Origin: Brienomyrus brachyistius
Lineage: Eukaryota; Chordata; Actinopteri; Osteoglossiformes; Mormyridae
Direction of reading: 5' to 3'
Length of the DNA stretch: 64,000 bases
Assembly: GCF_023856365.1 (NCBI RefSeq)
Contig: NC_064540.1
Location: 15,841,191-15,905,190, forward strand
Position numbers and translations under genes: made by a program. Below, one piece after another: positions 20,411 through 32,829 of the stretch; positions within the stretch are counted from its first letter, which is position 1; every line of letters begins with the position of its first letter. Below the pieces are notes generated by a model, which saw only the letters and a list, made by a program, of their open reading frames with translations, was not told the origin of the DNA and ran no database searches.

Positions 20411-22449
20411 GCTCTTGCAAACCGCAGCTGCCAATGGGAGGTGCCCGCTGAGCCGCTGTGCCAAACAGGTCTCCGTCACAGAATGTTTCTAGAATGTCTG
20501 GCATATAGTCGGCGGATGGACTTCGAGAAGCAGTAATGCACCATCAGCACAGTTGGTTTAACATCTCAGTTTTACTATCCAGAGGAGACTGGTACGTTTG
20601 TGAAGATCCCTCCTAAGAGAATAGCCCGGAATGGCACAGGTCCTGGACCGGCGTGTCAGGCCGTGTGGCGGCTCAGAGGCTGAGTAGGGTCAGCTGTCAC
20701 GCGTTAGGGACCAAGTACCGATCCACGTGATCAAATGATTCATCTCATATAGCTCACCGATGATGATAAATTTCCAGTCATGGAAATTTACATGTAAGTA
20801 TTACTTACATTACATGTAAGTATTTAAAATTCCAGTTGTTTCACAGACCACTGCATGGTTGCTCAATAGTTAAGTCCAACTCCAGTAACTCCAGTAAACC
20901 CCCCCCCGATTCGGTTGCTCCCTAATAAGTGTTGATGTAACTGGGGGACATAAATGAGGCAAATTTCTCATTTATGTTGTAAATAAATAAGTCACAAGAA
21001 TTTAACTTAACATGCCCCCCCCCTACCATCCTGAATGTATGGGGTGGCATTCAGAGCTGCATGCTTACAGCAGGTATACAGGATATGAAAGTGTGCCTAG
21101 TCATTAAAGTGCGGCAATGCTGGTAAACTATGAAGGTTATTGAAAGCCATTAATGAAGTTATCAGACTGTCAGGCCAAATCTGTTTTCCATTTTACCTTG
21201 AAACTTGAGGGTTTGCAATTTTTCCAGTGTGTTGCATATTGTGCCCAAGTTGTCAGCAAGGACAGTACTTCAGCGCAAGCTGTCCTAACGTCACGTGGAT
21301 GCCAGGATTAGTTATTATAAGTGACCTTCAAACGACCTTGGAGGTGCATCGTTAAAAAACTGTCAGAGATTGCAGCCCATTCTGTGAATTTCTGCAGAAA
21401 AGTTCCTTCAATTAAATCTTCCTGTACCCACAAAGCAGTTCAATTTATCCTGCTTAGAAATGTAGGGAATATATTTGATTAAAAAAAACACAAGGTTTTA
21501 AATGAAGCAGTTAAAATATTACAGATTAATGTATCAGATACATATTCATAACCATGCCCATGTTCTGCTTTCTCACGGTTTTAATCCAGGAATTTACTGG
21601 AAGGATTTATGTTCATTTGATCAAGGTTATAACAGCAGCATCCTACACATGAATGGCACCTAAAGTAGTAACATAACCCAGTAAAATGGTAAGTGGCAAC
21701 AGAAGCGATATGACAGGATTAAGATGGAATTGCTTTAAAACATGTTTGTTTCTTCTTGGGTTTCTAACTGTCGCAGTCCTTCAGCGATGGCTCTGGTGAG
21801 CAACGACTAAAGAAACTACAGAGATAAAGGTTCCAGTTTGTCTAAGTCACACACACACCACACACACACACACACTCTCTCTGCTCCTCTGTAACCTTCC
21901 CATTGGACAGTGATAAATTACTATGTTTCGCACAGTACAATGTGTCTCTGGGGTGAAATTCTCGCTGGCTTGTCTCGAGCCCCCAACACGGTGATTTAAG
22001 AGTTGGCCCACGGTCTCGGCTCCACCTCAGCCGGGTGTCTCAGCCACCGGAGGCAGCTGCTATTGGCTCTGATGGAGTTTCCCTTTTCTGTGGCACTAAC
22101 CTGGCACAGTGTTGCCTGAAGGACCCTCATCCCATCCAGCGCTACTTCGTTTCGCTTGCTCAGACGACACCGGCTGATGATCATCCCAGGAGCCCTTGGA
22201 AATGGTTGCCATTTTTATTGAGAATTTTTTCATGGATGTGTGTTTCTTCAAGCAACAGATAACTCTGGAAAGGCTGCAATGAAATTATTCTCAGATATTT
22301 TGATCATAACAGGACTTGAGCTTGTTTTGCTTGTTAATTTGTCTGACAAAAACAAATATAAAAAATATCAAACTGTAAAACAACCATTTTCATAATAGGC
22401 AGTTTAAGAATTACAGGTTTTACATGAAATGTAAATAGAAGCCCACTTC
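20411..22449. other. Gene-free interval
   Basis: No gene is recognised. A small palindromic block ACATGTAAGTATTACTTACA lies at about 20791-20810, C-rich runs near 20900 and 21016, and a CA-rich tract at 21850-21874. Confidence 0.4.
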
Positions 22450-23032
22450 TACACAGGCGACAAGACACCACACAACAGACCGACACAGGCGACAGGCCTG
22501 CACAGGCGACAAGACACCACACAACAGACCGACACAGACGACAGGCCTACACAGGCGACAAGACACCACACAACAGACCGACACAGGCGGCAGGCCTACA
22601 CAGGCGACAAGACACCACACAACAGACCGACACAGGCGACAGGCCTGCACAGGCGACAAGACACCACACAACAGACCTACACAGGCGACAGGCCTGCACA
22701 GGCGACAAGACACCACACAACAGACCGACACAGGCGACAGGCCTACACAGGCGACAAGACACCACACAACAGACCTACACAGACGACAGGCCTGCACAGG
22801 CGACAAGACACCACACAACAGACCTACACAGGCGACAGGCCTGCACAGGCGACAAGACACCACACAACAGACCGACACAGGCGACAGGCCTACACAGGCG
22901 ACAAGACACCACACAACAGACCGACACATGCGACAGGCCTACACAGGCGAAGACACCACACAACAGACCGACACAGGCGACAGGCCTATACAGGCGACAA
23001 GACACCACACAACAGACTGACACAGGCGACAG
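22450..23032 (+). repeat. 49-bp minisatellite, about 12 copies
   Basis: The unit is CACAGGCGACAAGACACCAC then ACAACAGACCGACACAGGCG then ACAGGCCTG. Copies differ by single substitutions (GAC/TAC, CTG/CTA, GGCGAC/AGACGAC). One copy near 22950 has lost a few bases. Because 49 is not a multiple of three and the unit lacks minus-strand stops, all three minus frames stay open and give spurious Cys-rich open frames. Confidence 0.95.
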
Positions 23033-25208
23033 ACCCACTGAACGCCTCTGTCTATATAATAGACACTATATTCTGATAAAATCCATATTCAAATTACTAC
23101 CAAGGTTCCTGTGAACATATAGACTTTCCATGTCACAATGTGCTGTATTTAGAGCTTTTAAGTGAGTTTTACTACAGAAAGCAGTGACTTAAATCACAGA
23201 CACACATTTGATCATTTAAATATGGAAATATAAATCATAAACAAATTGAAAAATATAGTTCGACAAAATTCCTTACAGCATTCTGTATATCATTGAAAAC
23301 AGCATTTACTTTAGTACTGCGGCAGCACAGTATGATGTCATTTTATATTTACACTTTACACATTATAATTTAGTTAATGCCGGCTGAACTCATTAATAGT
23401 CCATCCTGGTTGCTTTTTGTAGCATCAGTGAAAAAGCACATTTTCACATCATGATTTCACAACAGTTCAGGAAATAAACTGATTGAATTACAAATAAATG
23501 ATAAAAATCTTGTTATGGAGAGTGGATGACAGTTCCTGTCATTTGCCAAGATCTTACACAAGCCCCTGTTGTGTGGCAACAACTGAAATAATAATGGCGT
23601 TAAAGAAAGTTTGAAGCAATACGTCTGTAGGATACGCCCATCCTAACAGTAACGCATTACCATGCGTTATTTCAGCGCGGGTGCCGCTTACTAATGAGCG
23701 TAGCGCGCTATCGATTCCCCGTCCTGGATGATGAATGTGCAATGAGTCTCTAACACACATACGGTGTGAATTTTTCCCACAGCACATGAATAAAAATGGC
23801 TCTCACTACAGCCTCTCTTTGTAGCTATTCAGCAGGACCGGTGGAAAGATCAAAGTCTTTTCTTCTAGGCCTGAAGGTCTCTATCTCTCTGCTCTATTAA
23901 TGTGAAGAGGCACGTTTAGCGGGGAGGGGGAGGACGCCGGGTGGCTTAAAAGGGAATTTAAAGGTTTATCGCAAAGTGCTGTAGCTGGATATTCTTTCGG
24001 AGCGCTCGCCTGACAACAGCTCAGCTCCACCACCAATTTCTCTGTCCCAACATGGGCTTGGGGTCGGTGTCGGCTGCAGCAAAGCAAACTGTCATGGCGT
24101 GGATGGTACAGAAGTGTCCTCTGCTCACACATTGTAAACAAACCACATGCTTTTTAAAATGTTTTCCCTTGAGAGACTTGGATTTAAATGAAAGCGCCTG
24201 TACTTTACTCATCATTAGTGGTACGGTCACAATTCGGCGGGTCAGTTGTACAATTTGCACAATTTACTCATCTTCACTTATCTAACAGTATTTTATTTAA
24301 ATCTATTTAAATCCATTTTACATTGCTGATATTGTTTATTGCATTTTTTCTGTAGCCCTGCCTTTTCACCTAACCCTGTCTTCTGAGCAGCTGCAACATT
24401 AGCAGCTTCCTCCAGGATTAGTGGCATATTCTGATTATGTCATTCAGCTTAATGAATCAATCTGACGCCGCTCAAAATATCTGTTGTATGTTAATGACCC
24501 TGGGGGCAGGCTGAGGTAGTATTACTGACACGTAGGGAGGGTGCTGGAGAGAGAAGAGATTTGAGGACAAGCTCCTCTACTCACCTATAACTAATTATTT
24601 TGGCATATCGAGCAGATTCCCTGTGTGTTGTCTGCGTCACGCAGCCGCATGTCTTTAGGGGAGAGATGAAAACGCTGCCTTGCACGCTGATTGGTTTGCC
24701 TATATGATTCATCCTGAGACTGGGTGCCAGTAAAACAGCCTGATTCCATCCTCCAGTCCCAGTTTCCTCTCTCCAAAAGCCCAGCTTTCTCATAGTCTTT
24801 TGTTCTTGGGGGGGTTTGTCTCCTATTCCTGTTCATTGAACATTTTCTGTGTTCATCATGACCCCCTCAGATCCAGCCAGACAATCCAGCCGCCCAACCA
24901 TCTCGTTAGCAAGCCTTTTTTTTATAATGTTGGCCATCAGCTTTAAAATTAGCCCATAATTACGCTGCTTAATTAGAAGCCCTTTAGCAAAAAGCTGCTT
25001 CTGTGTGTGATGATGATGATGATAAACTCTTTGATGATTATAATATGCTCAGCAATAACCAATAAGGCGCAGTCTGACTTAAAAACACCAACATTGGCCT
25101 ACTTCCTCATCTCTAAAGGTCATCTGACATGATGTGATTTTGTATTTAGTCAGAAGGACAAATGTCTCTTATTCTCTTATTAACTAACCAAAATCATTCT
25201 CCTCAGCA
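23033..25208. other. Gene-free interval
   Basis: No gene or clear repeat is recognised. The sequence is mostly AT-rich, with moderately GC-rich patches near 23680 and 24000. Some of it could be conserved regulatory DNA, but this cannot be judged from one sequence. Confidence 0.4.
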
Positions 25209-25243
25209 ACTTTTGTCGATAACTCCACTGCATCGACAAAAGT
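25209..25243. repeat. Perfect 12-bp inverted repeat with 11-nt loop
   Basis: ACTTTTGTCGAT (25209-25220) is the exact reverse complement of ATCGACAAAAGT (25232-25243). It sits at the left end of the Tc1-like fossil and probably derives from abutting transposon ends. No T tract follows it. Confidence 0.7.
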
Positions 25244-25685
25244 ATTGGGACCCCAGCCTGTCCAACATCTCACTCTGAATCAGAGGGTATGAATACGAAG
25301 CCGGCTCACCCTTAGTTGCTGTAATAGCCTGTACTCTTCTGGGACAGCTTTCCATTAGATGCTGGGACATTGCTGGTGGGATTTGCTGCCATTACGTTGG
25401 GTATTGATGCTGGGTGACCAGGTCCCTCTCTGAGAGCTTGTGTGGCCCCCCCACCTCGAAGCTGAACCTGCTCCCAGATGTTTCCTCCTCACGTGTGGCT
25501 CATCAGGGCAGCTCTAGCAGGACAGACATGGAGAACCGACTTGTTGGAATGGTGTCCAATGACAATGTCAGGCTGATTAACCTCTTTTGTATGGACCCCC
25601 CCCATAATTATACACCTGTATGTCAGCAATGGGTGTGGCTTATGTGGCCAATGTACACAACTTTTACCCATTTAGTGTAGATGTT
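25222..25685 (-). mobile_element. Second Tc1/mariner-like fossil with internal deletion
   Basis: On the plus strand the order is CTTTCCATTAGATGCTGGGA, then TGGTGGGATTTGCTGCCATT, then GAGAGCTTGTGTGGCC, GGGCAGCTCTAGCAGGACAG and TGTCAGCAATGGGTGTGGCT. This matches the antisense of a Tc1-like transposase gene of the type common in fish, with the middle (catalytic) part deleted. Short decayed terminal repeats (ATCGACAAAAGTATTGGGAC on the left, ACAACTTTTACCCATTTAGT on the right) frame it. It is a nonfunctional remnant. Confidence 0.7.
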
Positions 25686-27635
25686 TTACATATTTTTTTC
25701 TTAAATTCTTCCTAAACTATTGGATGTTAGATATTTAAATATGGGTGCACGTTACAGAGTGAGTGGTCTGTCAGACCTAAAAATCATATCAACAAAGACT
25801 CGAAAGAGTTACCTTTGAATAATAATTATTATAATAATTATGTAACACAGGTAAAACTGCTACTGACTATGTTCGTGTTAAAAAACCTGTAAAATGTCTC
25901 AAAAGAAGGGAAAAGGGTATATAACACTGCCAGAGCTGAGTGCCAAGCGCTCTGAGACACAAGGAAGATGCAGAGAAACAGCAGCTCATTTACATTTTAA
26001 GCACAGTATGTCACGGCAGAGAAGTCAGAGAGTGACAGGCAGACTGAGGAAGCGAGCTGATCTGGGTGATTTGCGAGAGTGACTCACTGAAGCTCGTACC
26101 AAGCCTGCCAGTTAGGAAAGAAAAATATCTCACTGTTGATCGCCTTTCCAGAGTGATTCCTCCGACAAAGGACTTTGCCCGAGGCACAGAATCTGAGTGC
26201 TTAAGAAGGAAGTGCTGCCTTTATGATCATACATGTCCTTTGCGGTCTACATTTGTCTTGACTTGGTCAAGTGTTACAAGTTGTCCATGGTTTATCTGTC
26301 CATAGAAGACTGATGCGATACACCAGTTTGAATGAGACATCTGTTGGCCAACCATGATTTTACCTGGGTTTATCAATGTTTTATATGAAGCATCAAAAAG
26401 AGCTACACTTCCATTCAAGCAGTCTACTTCATTGTTTGTTGGGCAACCATGAGTCTCCCTGGGTTTATTTCTATTTTACATAACAAAACAAATAGAGCTG
26501 CACCTCCACTTGACTAGTGTACTTCATTGTTTGTTGGCCAATTATGATTTTACCTGGATTTATCCATGTTTTTCCATAAATCCTCAATGAAAATGTACAA
26601 TTCAGTATGATGACCGTGGAGCAAAACTGTGCAGGATGAGCGTCCAGCAATCCAGTGTGTGTGTGACCAGGCTCCATCCATGAATGGGCATCAAGAGATT
26701 GTTTTCTTAATTTTGAGTGAAGTCTGGGGGGAGGGGGGAGCTAATCTGTCACTACAGCGTGCTTTAACTCAATGTCTTTGATCCATTTGACCGCTGGTCC
26801 ATTAGTCATTATGGTCTAGTGACAACCTTGATATTAATTCCATGTTAAGACAAGGACTGAGATTCCTGACAAAATTATGACGGAGAAGCTGCCCACCTGA
26901 GTGCCAGAGAAAATCTCCGTACGAAAGCGGGTGATGCATTCATGGAGCCGCACAGCCAGAGGGATACCCCAAATGACTGATGACTATAATATGTCTCTAA
27001 TTGCTGCCCAAGGAGCTCCTGCCAACTACAGGATTAATGGGTCAAAATGGATGCAGAATGGCAGCACATTTCACAGGTTTCCTCCTAAATTATATTTAAT
27101 ATCTGCAAAAATATTTTTGGTTTACACATCATTTTGCTGTTTCTTAAAAGGGGCACCAGGTTTGGGAGCCGGAATCCTTCTGGAAAGCACCGTGATAACG
27201 ATAACACTGTGTCCCTCTTTGTATGACAATCAGCAACCCCGTCATCTTATTAATCGGTGGGGGGGCTCTCGAGCTCCAAAGAAATTACCCTGACATGTAG
27301 GCAAACATTCAGCTTCGTACCTGCGTGTCATTTTGTCACAAGCTGAAGGAATATTGGGTGGGGGGGTTACTCTCCATTGAATCTATTTATGTAAAGATGT
27401 GAGACTGAGGCCCAGGTCCATGAAGGAGGGGGGGGCAGAATAAGCCTTGACCACCCAATCATAAGCCTGGCCCAACCTACTGCTAGACACGTACGAACCA
27501 ATCATTATTTTTATTATTGTAAACAGCAAGAAGGCATGCCAGTTTTTTTTCAGTCTGTTTGACGTCTTATACCCGAACACACCCCCCCCCCCATTCCCCC
27601 AGGAATCCTTTGGCCCACCCAGTAAGTCACCTTCT
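25686..27635. other. Gene-free interval
   Basis: No gene is recognised. A diverged 96-bp triplication lies at 26335-26580, and G/C runs lie near 27359, 27429 and 27582. The open frame at 26901-27293 shows no family resemblance. Confidence 0.4.
26335..26580 (+). repeat. Diverged 96-bp tandem repeat, about 2.6 copies
   Basis: GTTGGCCAACCATGATTTTA, GTTGGGCAACCATGAGTCTC and GTTGGCCAATTATGATTTTA start three successive units about 96 bp apart. Each is followed by CCTGG(G/A)TTTAT. TACTTCATTGTTTG precedes the second and third. The copies have diverged considerably. Confidence 0.75.
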
Positions 27636-27639
27636 TGGA

Positions 27640-28465
27640 GAGGACAGATGCAAGGGGGAGAGGTAGGGAGAGACGAGAGGCAGGGAGAGAGAGAAGAGAG
27701 GCAGGGAGAGAGAGACGAGAGGCAGGGAGAAAGGACAGGCAGGGAGAGATGCAGGCTAAGAGAAGAGGCAGGAAGAGGCAGGGAGAGAGGAGAAGTAGGA
27801 AGAAAGGCAGGGAGAGAGGAGAGGTATGGAGAGGTGCAGAGAGAGAGGAGAAGTAGGGAGAGATGCAGGGAGTGAGGAGAGGTATGGAGAGGTGCAGAGA
27901 GAGAGGAGAAGTAGGGAGAGATGCAGGCCAGGAGACGAGGCAGGGAGAGAGGAGGGGCAGGGAGAGATGCAGGGAGTGAGGAGGGGCAGGGAGAGATGCA
28001 GGGAGTGAGGAGAGGTATGGAGAGGTGCAGAGAGAGAGGAGAAGTAGGGAGAGAGGAGGGGCAGGGAGAGATGCAGGGAGTGAGGAGGGGCAGGGAGAGA
28101 TGCAGGGAGTGAGGAGAGGCAGGGAAAGAGGAGGGGCAGGGAGAGATGCAGGGAGTGAGGAGGGGCAGGGAGAGATGCAGGGAGTGAGGAGGGGCAGGGA
28201 GAGATGCAGGGAGTGAGGAGAGGCAGGGAGAGAGGAGGGGCAGGGAGAGATGCAGGGAGTGAGGAGGGGCAGGGAGAGATGCAGGGAGTGAGGAGAGGCA
28301 GGGAGAGAGGAGAGGTATGGAGAGGTGCAGAGAGAGAGGAGAAGTAGGGAGAGATGCAGGCCAGGAGACGAGGCAGGGAGAGAGGAGGGGCAGGGAGAGA
28401 TGCAGGGAGAGAGGAGGGGCAGGGAGAGATGCAGGGAGTGAGGAGAGGCAGGGAGAGAGGAGGCA
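27640..28465 (+). repeat. Homopurine minisatellite, 29-bp unit, about 825 bp
   Basis: The plus strand is almost entirely A and G. The best-defined unit is AGGGGCAGGGAGAGATGCAG followed by GGAGTGAGG, alternating with variants containing GAGAAGTAGGGAGA and GAGGTATGGAGAGGTGCAGA in higher-order blocks. Long open frames on both strands, including a 317-codon Ser/Leu/Pro-rich frame on the minus strand, are by-products of the stop-free unit. Confidence 0.95.
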
Positions 28466-29755
28466 TGGCTTCCTGACAACTCAGTAACCTCCCCCCTCTT
28501 CACATCTTCTGCCTAATGGGATTGCAGGACTGCAATTAGTACCCCATGATGGGCAAGAAACAGACAGGATCCTACTGAATAAACTGATTGGCCCACAGGA
28601 GCCATGCATGCACGCTGCAAGACATGCACGCATTGCATGTGAAAACTGCCACTGGCCATGAATAAACTGCATGAAAGAGGGGATCACTGAATAGTAATTT
28701 TACCATGCTGTCTTCTGCATGTACCTGTATCATATTATATATGGACGGATATATGATTCATTTCCTGAGTCTGTCTGAAGCCACTCTATTCTGAAAGTAT
28801 GTAAACCCTCCTTAGGAGGAGAAGAGGAGTAACGACCTATGACCTACGATTGTTTGGGCTGTCAACCAGAAGGGGAAATTGAGAGGGTCATGTGTGTGTG
28901 TGTGTGTGTATGTGTGTGTGGGGGGATTCTGGTACAACAAGCAGACATTACAGGGGTTTGCAGTAAGTGCTGATTTTCTGAGTGCGGAGTCTGACTCACA
29001 GGGCATGATAACGACGACTGAAAGTCTCTCTTCCTGCGGGTTTGGCTTCTAGGGATTTTCCTGCATATTGACTCAAAGAGACAACTGCGGGGCACGTCTC
29101 TCTGCAGTGAATTTTCGCAGTAAAGAGCACGTCTCTGGTTTAGCCGTTAGCTGCAGGTTCCTCCCTAACATCAACAGCCAAGAGGAGGATTTCGAATTTG
29201 CTGTCTACGAACCATGAATCAAGCAAATGCACTCCATGTCAGCAAGCCAGTTACAGGGATTACAGTACCGCTCCATGCGTATTTGTTTGTTTGCCTTGTC
29301 CATCTGCTTTCTTTTTGTGTCGATGTGTTTTGAAAAGTGTAACAGCCATTAGTCATTTCATTAGTCTTACGTAATGCGGCCATCTGGAGGACCTTACGTC
29401 CTAGTGAAGTATCCGAACAATCGTTTAGAGAGACTGAAAGGGAATCGCCTCTGTTTCCATCATCGGCACGGAGGCTGACGAAGAGTGATGGACAGATATG
29501 GGGTCTCACTGGTCTTTCTTATGCCCTGAGGTGAGCCACACACTACGAGTTCATTCATTTATAAAAGCGGGACAGTACAAATGATTGCTTGATATTTCAC
29601 TTTGGACAATCATGTGCAAGTAGGACACATGTAGAGTATGAGTGTGAGTGTTTGTCCCCTGGCAGGCGGTCGCTGGCTGTGCCCTGTGCTGCCGGGAGCG
29701 TTGCCAGGCCCCCTGTGACCCAAACCAGGACAAGCATACGGACAGATGACTGCCA

Positions 29756-29835
29756 GCACACACACAAACACGCACACGCGCAAACACACACGTACACACA
29801 GACGCGCGCACACACGCGGACACACACACACAAAC
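29756..29835 (+). repeat. Imperfect CA/CG-rich tract
   Basis: ACACAC interrupted by ACGC steps over about 80 bp, of a kind able to adopt left-handed DNA. Confidence 0.85.
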
Positions 29836-30014
29836 GGGCAATTCCTCTCGGCACTCCTGGTACCAAAGCTACTGCCAGACTCCTGCAGTTCATTTTCAGT
29901 AAAAGCCACGGCGATCCTGAGCTGGCTGGTTATAGTATAACGTTCACCTTCCAGCTGCTTATTCAGTACCACATCATGAGGACCTTGCAGCCTATTGCAG
30001 GCACCACTGGGTAC

Positions 30015-30015
<1 letters not shown>

Positions 30016-30075
<60 letters not shown>
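30016..30075 (+). repeat. (CA)30 microsatellite
   Basis: About 60 bp of perfect CA repeat. Confidence 0.95.
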
Positions 30076-30077
<2 letters not shown>

Positions 30078-30301
30078 CAGGCAGTTCAGAGACAGCAATT
30101 TCTGGAAGGAAACTGACGCTGTAGAGTGAGGGTGGGATTCAAACCCAAAAGCATAGATGCTTTTGCCCTGGGTACTACTCACTGAAGCAACATTTTGTTT
30201 CGATACACTAAACACTTCTGTTAAAAGATCAATATAAGTTACAGTGAAATGTTTGGTTCCTATTTAATTGATCTAAAAGGATAAACACGATATTGCGGGG
30301 T

Positions 30302-30836
30302 ACCACTCGGCCCATGAAGAGAACCCCACGGATGTTTACGAGGAACTGAGACAGGACAGCAGTCAGGAACCACTCGGCCCATGAAGAGAACCCCACCGAT
30401 GTTTACGAGGAACTGAGACAGGACAGCAGTCAGGAACCACTCGGCCCATGAAGAGAACCCCACCGATGTTTACGAGGAACTGAGACAGGACAGCAGTCAG
30501 GAACCACTCGGCCCATGAAGAGAACCCCACCGATGTTTACGAGGAACTGAGACAGGACAGCAGTCAGGAACCACTCGGCCCATGAAGAGAACCCCACCGA
30601 TGTTTACGAGGAACTGAGACAGGACAGCAGTCAGGAACCACTCGGCCCATGAAGAGAACCCCACCGATGTTTACGAGGAACTGAGACAGGACAGCAGTCA
30701 GGAACCACTCGGCCCATGAAGAGAACCCCACCGATGTTTACGAGGAACTGAGACAGGACAGCAGTCAGGAACCACTTGGCCCATGAAGAGAACCCCACCG
30801 ATGTTTACAAGGAACTAAGACATGACAGCAGTCGGA
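30302..30836 (+). repeat. 67-bp minisatellite, 8 copies
   Basis: The unit begins ACCACTCGGCCCATGAAGAG and ends GACAGCAGTCAGGA. Starts fall exactly every 67 bp from 30302 to 30771. The six central copies appear identical. The first carries CACGG for CACCG, and the last has several changes (CTTGG, ACAAGG, AACTAAGACATG). Divergence only at the edges is typical of recent homogenisation. Confidence 0.97.
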
Positions 30837-31689
30837 ACTTCTCCAAATGGCGTATAATCAACGGAGTTAGTGAACTTCTCCAGCATTTGTTGTCAGCCTA
30901 GCAGCCAAAGACATTACTGGAGGGGGTGGAGGGAGTAAAATGAATGAACCCCCCCCCGAACCTGAGCGTGGAGTGCGGCCTGCCGCAGCCACGCCTACAC
31001 TCTGAGGGCTGCTGCTGAAGTTACTACCTCCCTACTGCAGGCGTGTAGAGGTTGCTGTTTTCGATATTAATTATTGACCCCCCCCCCCCCCCACCACCCC
31101 ATCTCATAAACACCACCTCCAGAGGGGGAGGGACGACTGTCGCTTAACTGCACATAGGTGCTGCTGTAGTCAAGAAAAATTCAAAAATACATCATTCCCT
31201 ATCCTCAGGCTGAACTCAGAGCAGACCAGCAGTGCTGATCCATCCTGGATAGCTGATGGATATTTAAGTCCTTCCTGCACTGTGAACAGGGGGGGGGGTG
31301 ATCACACCCCCTGGAGGCAGCTTCTCTATCTGTAAATGTTTCTACTGCTTATATACTTTATTAAATTTATACTCGGTTCACCACTTCAGTGTCGTGTTAT
31401 TGTCGTCTGTGACAACATATCTGTGTCTGTGACATGTAGCTTGTGGGTTATGCTGTACCGGTTTCCACTGTACACCAGGGTGACAAGATGAATGATTTAT
31501 AGATGAGCAATGCCAATACACCGTGTTCCTTTTCATTTCAGAATGTATTACGGTGACTTGACGGGAAGCAGCACTGTAGGTAAAAAAAAATTATGAATAA
31601 AGATCACAGCTTGTTCCAAATACAAGATGATGTCAGAATATTTATGTGAGCAGAATGAGCAGCATGTGGATTAGCAAGAGTGTGGGGCC

Positions 31690-31995
31690 CATTTGTTATG
31701 AGCACATTGGATGTGGGGGCCACAGAGGGAAGCACCACTGCCTCACACTTCCAGGGGTGGGTATTCAAATCCCCCCTCCGCTCTGTACGTGACTTTGCAT
31801 GCCCGCCCGTATCGCCTGGGCTTGCTCCTGGTACTCTCCGGTCCAAAGACATGCACTTCCTGCTAATTTGCATCTCTGAATTGTAGCCCTGTGGCATCCT
31901 GTCCAGGATATAACCAGCCTAAGGTTTGTCCTGCCCCCCTCCCCCCATATGCCTGGATAAGCAACTGGAAAGTGGATGGATACATGGATAAATGG
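31690..31995 (+). repeat. Old SINE copy with GGATGG tail
   Basis: Recognisable blocks in family order are CACTGCCTCACACTTCC, GTATTCAAATCCCCCC (decayed B box), CGGTCCAAAGACATGCA, TGTCCAGGATATAACC, GGATAAGCAACTGGAAAGTG and a GATGGATACATGGATAAATGG tail. It belongs with the SINEs at 10364 and 3291 but is strongly diverged. Confidence 0.7.
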
Positions 31996-32829
31996 ACATT
32001 TAATGCATATTGTACAATAAAGAAGTGCGCTTTTACTTAATTAGTTGTTTAAATGGCTAAAAGTGTTTTACAAAACTTAAGAATCGGAGCACAGAGTGTA
32101 AACAAACTGTAGTTAATCTTTTGAAGTGTTATTGAATGTTGAAACATACCAAGTCGAAATGCAACCGCTGTCTCCCTGTATTGGTCATGAATCAGAAGAC
32201 ACCAAACCAGGGAGTGAGATAATGGATTCATGTAAACACATCAGCTGTAGTACTGAGGCAGGTACCATGCCAGGTCTTGTAGTGTATATAAATTTGTGTC
32301 GAGCGCCCTCTGCTGGATAAAGGAGAAAATACTCCTTAATTGCGTTCCGCTTCGTTTCAGTGCACTAGAGAAGTTAAACATTCACCTTTCACACGCGACC
32401 CTGTTTAGCAAACATTATTGGCTTAAATAGACGAATAGACCTTAAGCACAGTTCCGCATATATTGACTTATTTAATGCTTACGCATAAAGCTGTCACAAC
32501 TATCTATATGGGGTTCTTTAGCATTTGTCTGTCAGCCCTGTGCCATTGATTTGTCCAGAACATCTCCTTCAGTAACCTGATGTGAGCAAAGCAGTACATA
32601 TGAATTTCTGTCCAGCATGTGTGAGGATGCCCTGACTACATACATGTAGCACCGGTGTGAAGTAGCAGGAATGAATGCAGTTAGGTGTGATCCCTGCAGA
32701 TTAAGATGTTCCTGATGCTCCACATTACCCTTAGCCATCGTCTGCTCCTCTTTTAGCTTGTGAGCCTCAAAATGCCAAGATGAGAACTTTTCTTGTATTA
32801 CTACAAACACCAGTGTTTCACTGATGATA

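Larger units (their letters stand above)
28466..30301. other. Gene-free interval with CA-rich tracts
   Basis: No gene is recognised. A GT-rich tract lies at 28890-28920, an imperfect CA-rich tract at 29756-29835 and a long perfect (CA)n at 30016-30075. Confidence 0.45.

Noticed and set aside
22420..22929. 169-codon Cys-rich minus-strand frame
   Set aside because: It is produced by the 49-bp satellite; the frame rotates each unit and similar frames overlap it.
22450..23032. CRISPR-like array
   Set aside because: The repeats are directly contiguous with no unique spacers and the host is a vertebrate.
27550..28503. 317-codon minus-strand frame rich in Ser, Leu and Pro
   Set aside because: It is the complement of the purine-rich 29-bp minisatellite. 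Other frames on both strands are open too, and the sequence resembles no family.
29589..30116. 175-codon frame rich in His and Thr
   Set aside because: It runs through the CA-rich tracts, which translate as Thr-His repeats; there is no independent evidence.
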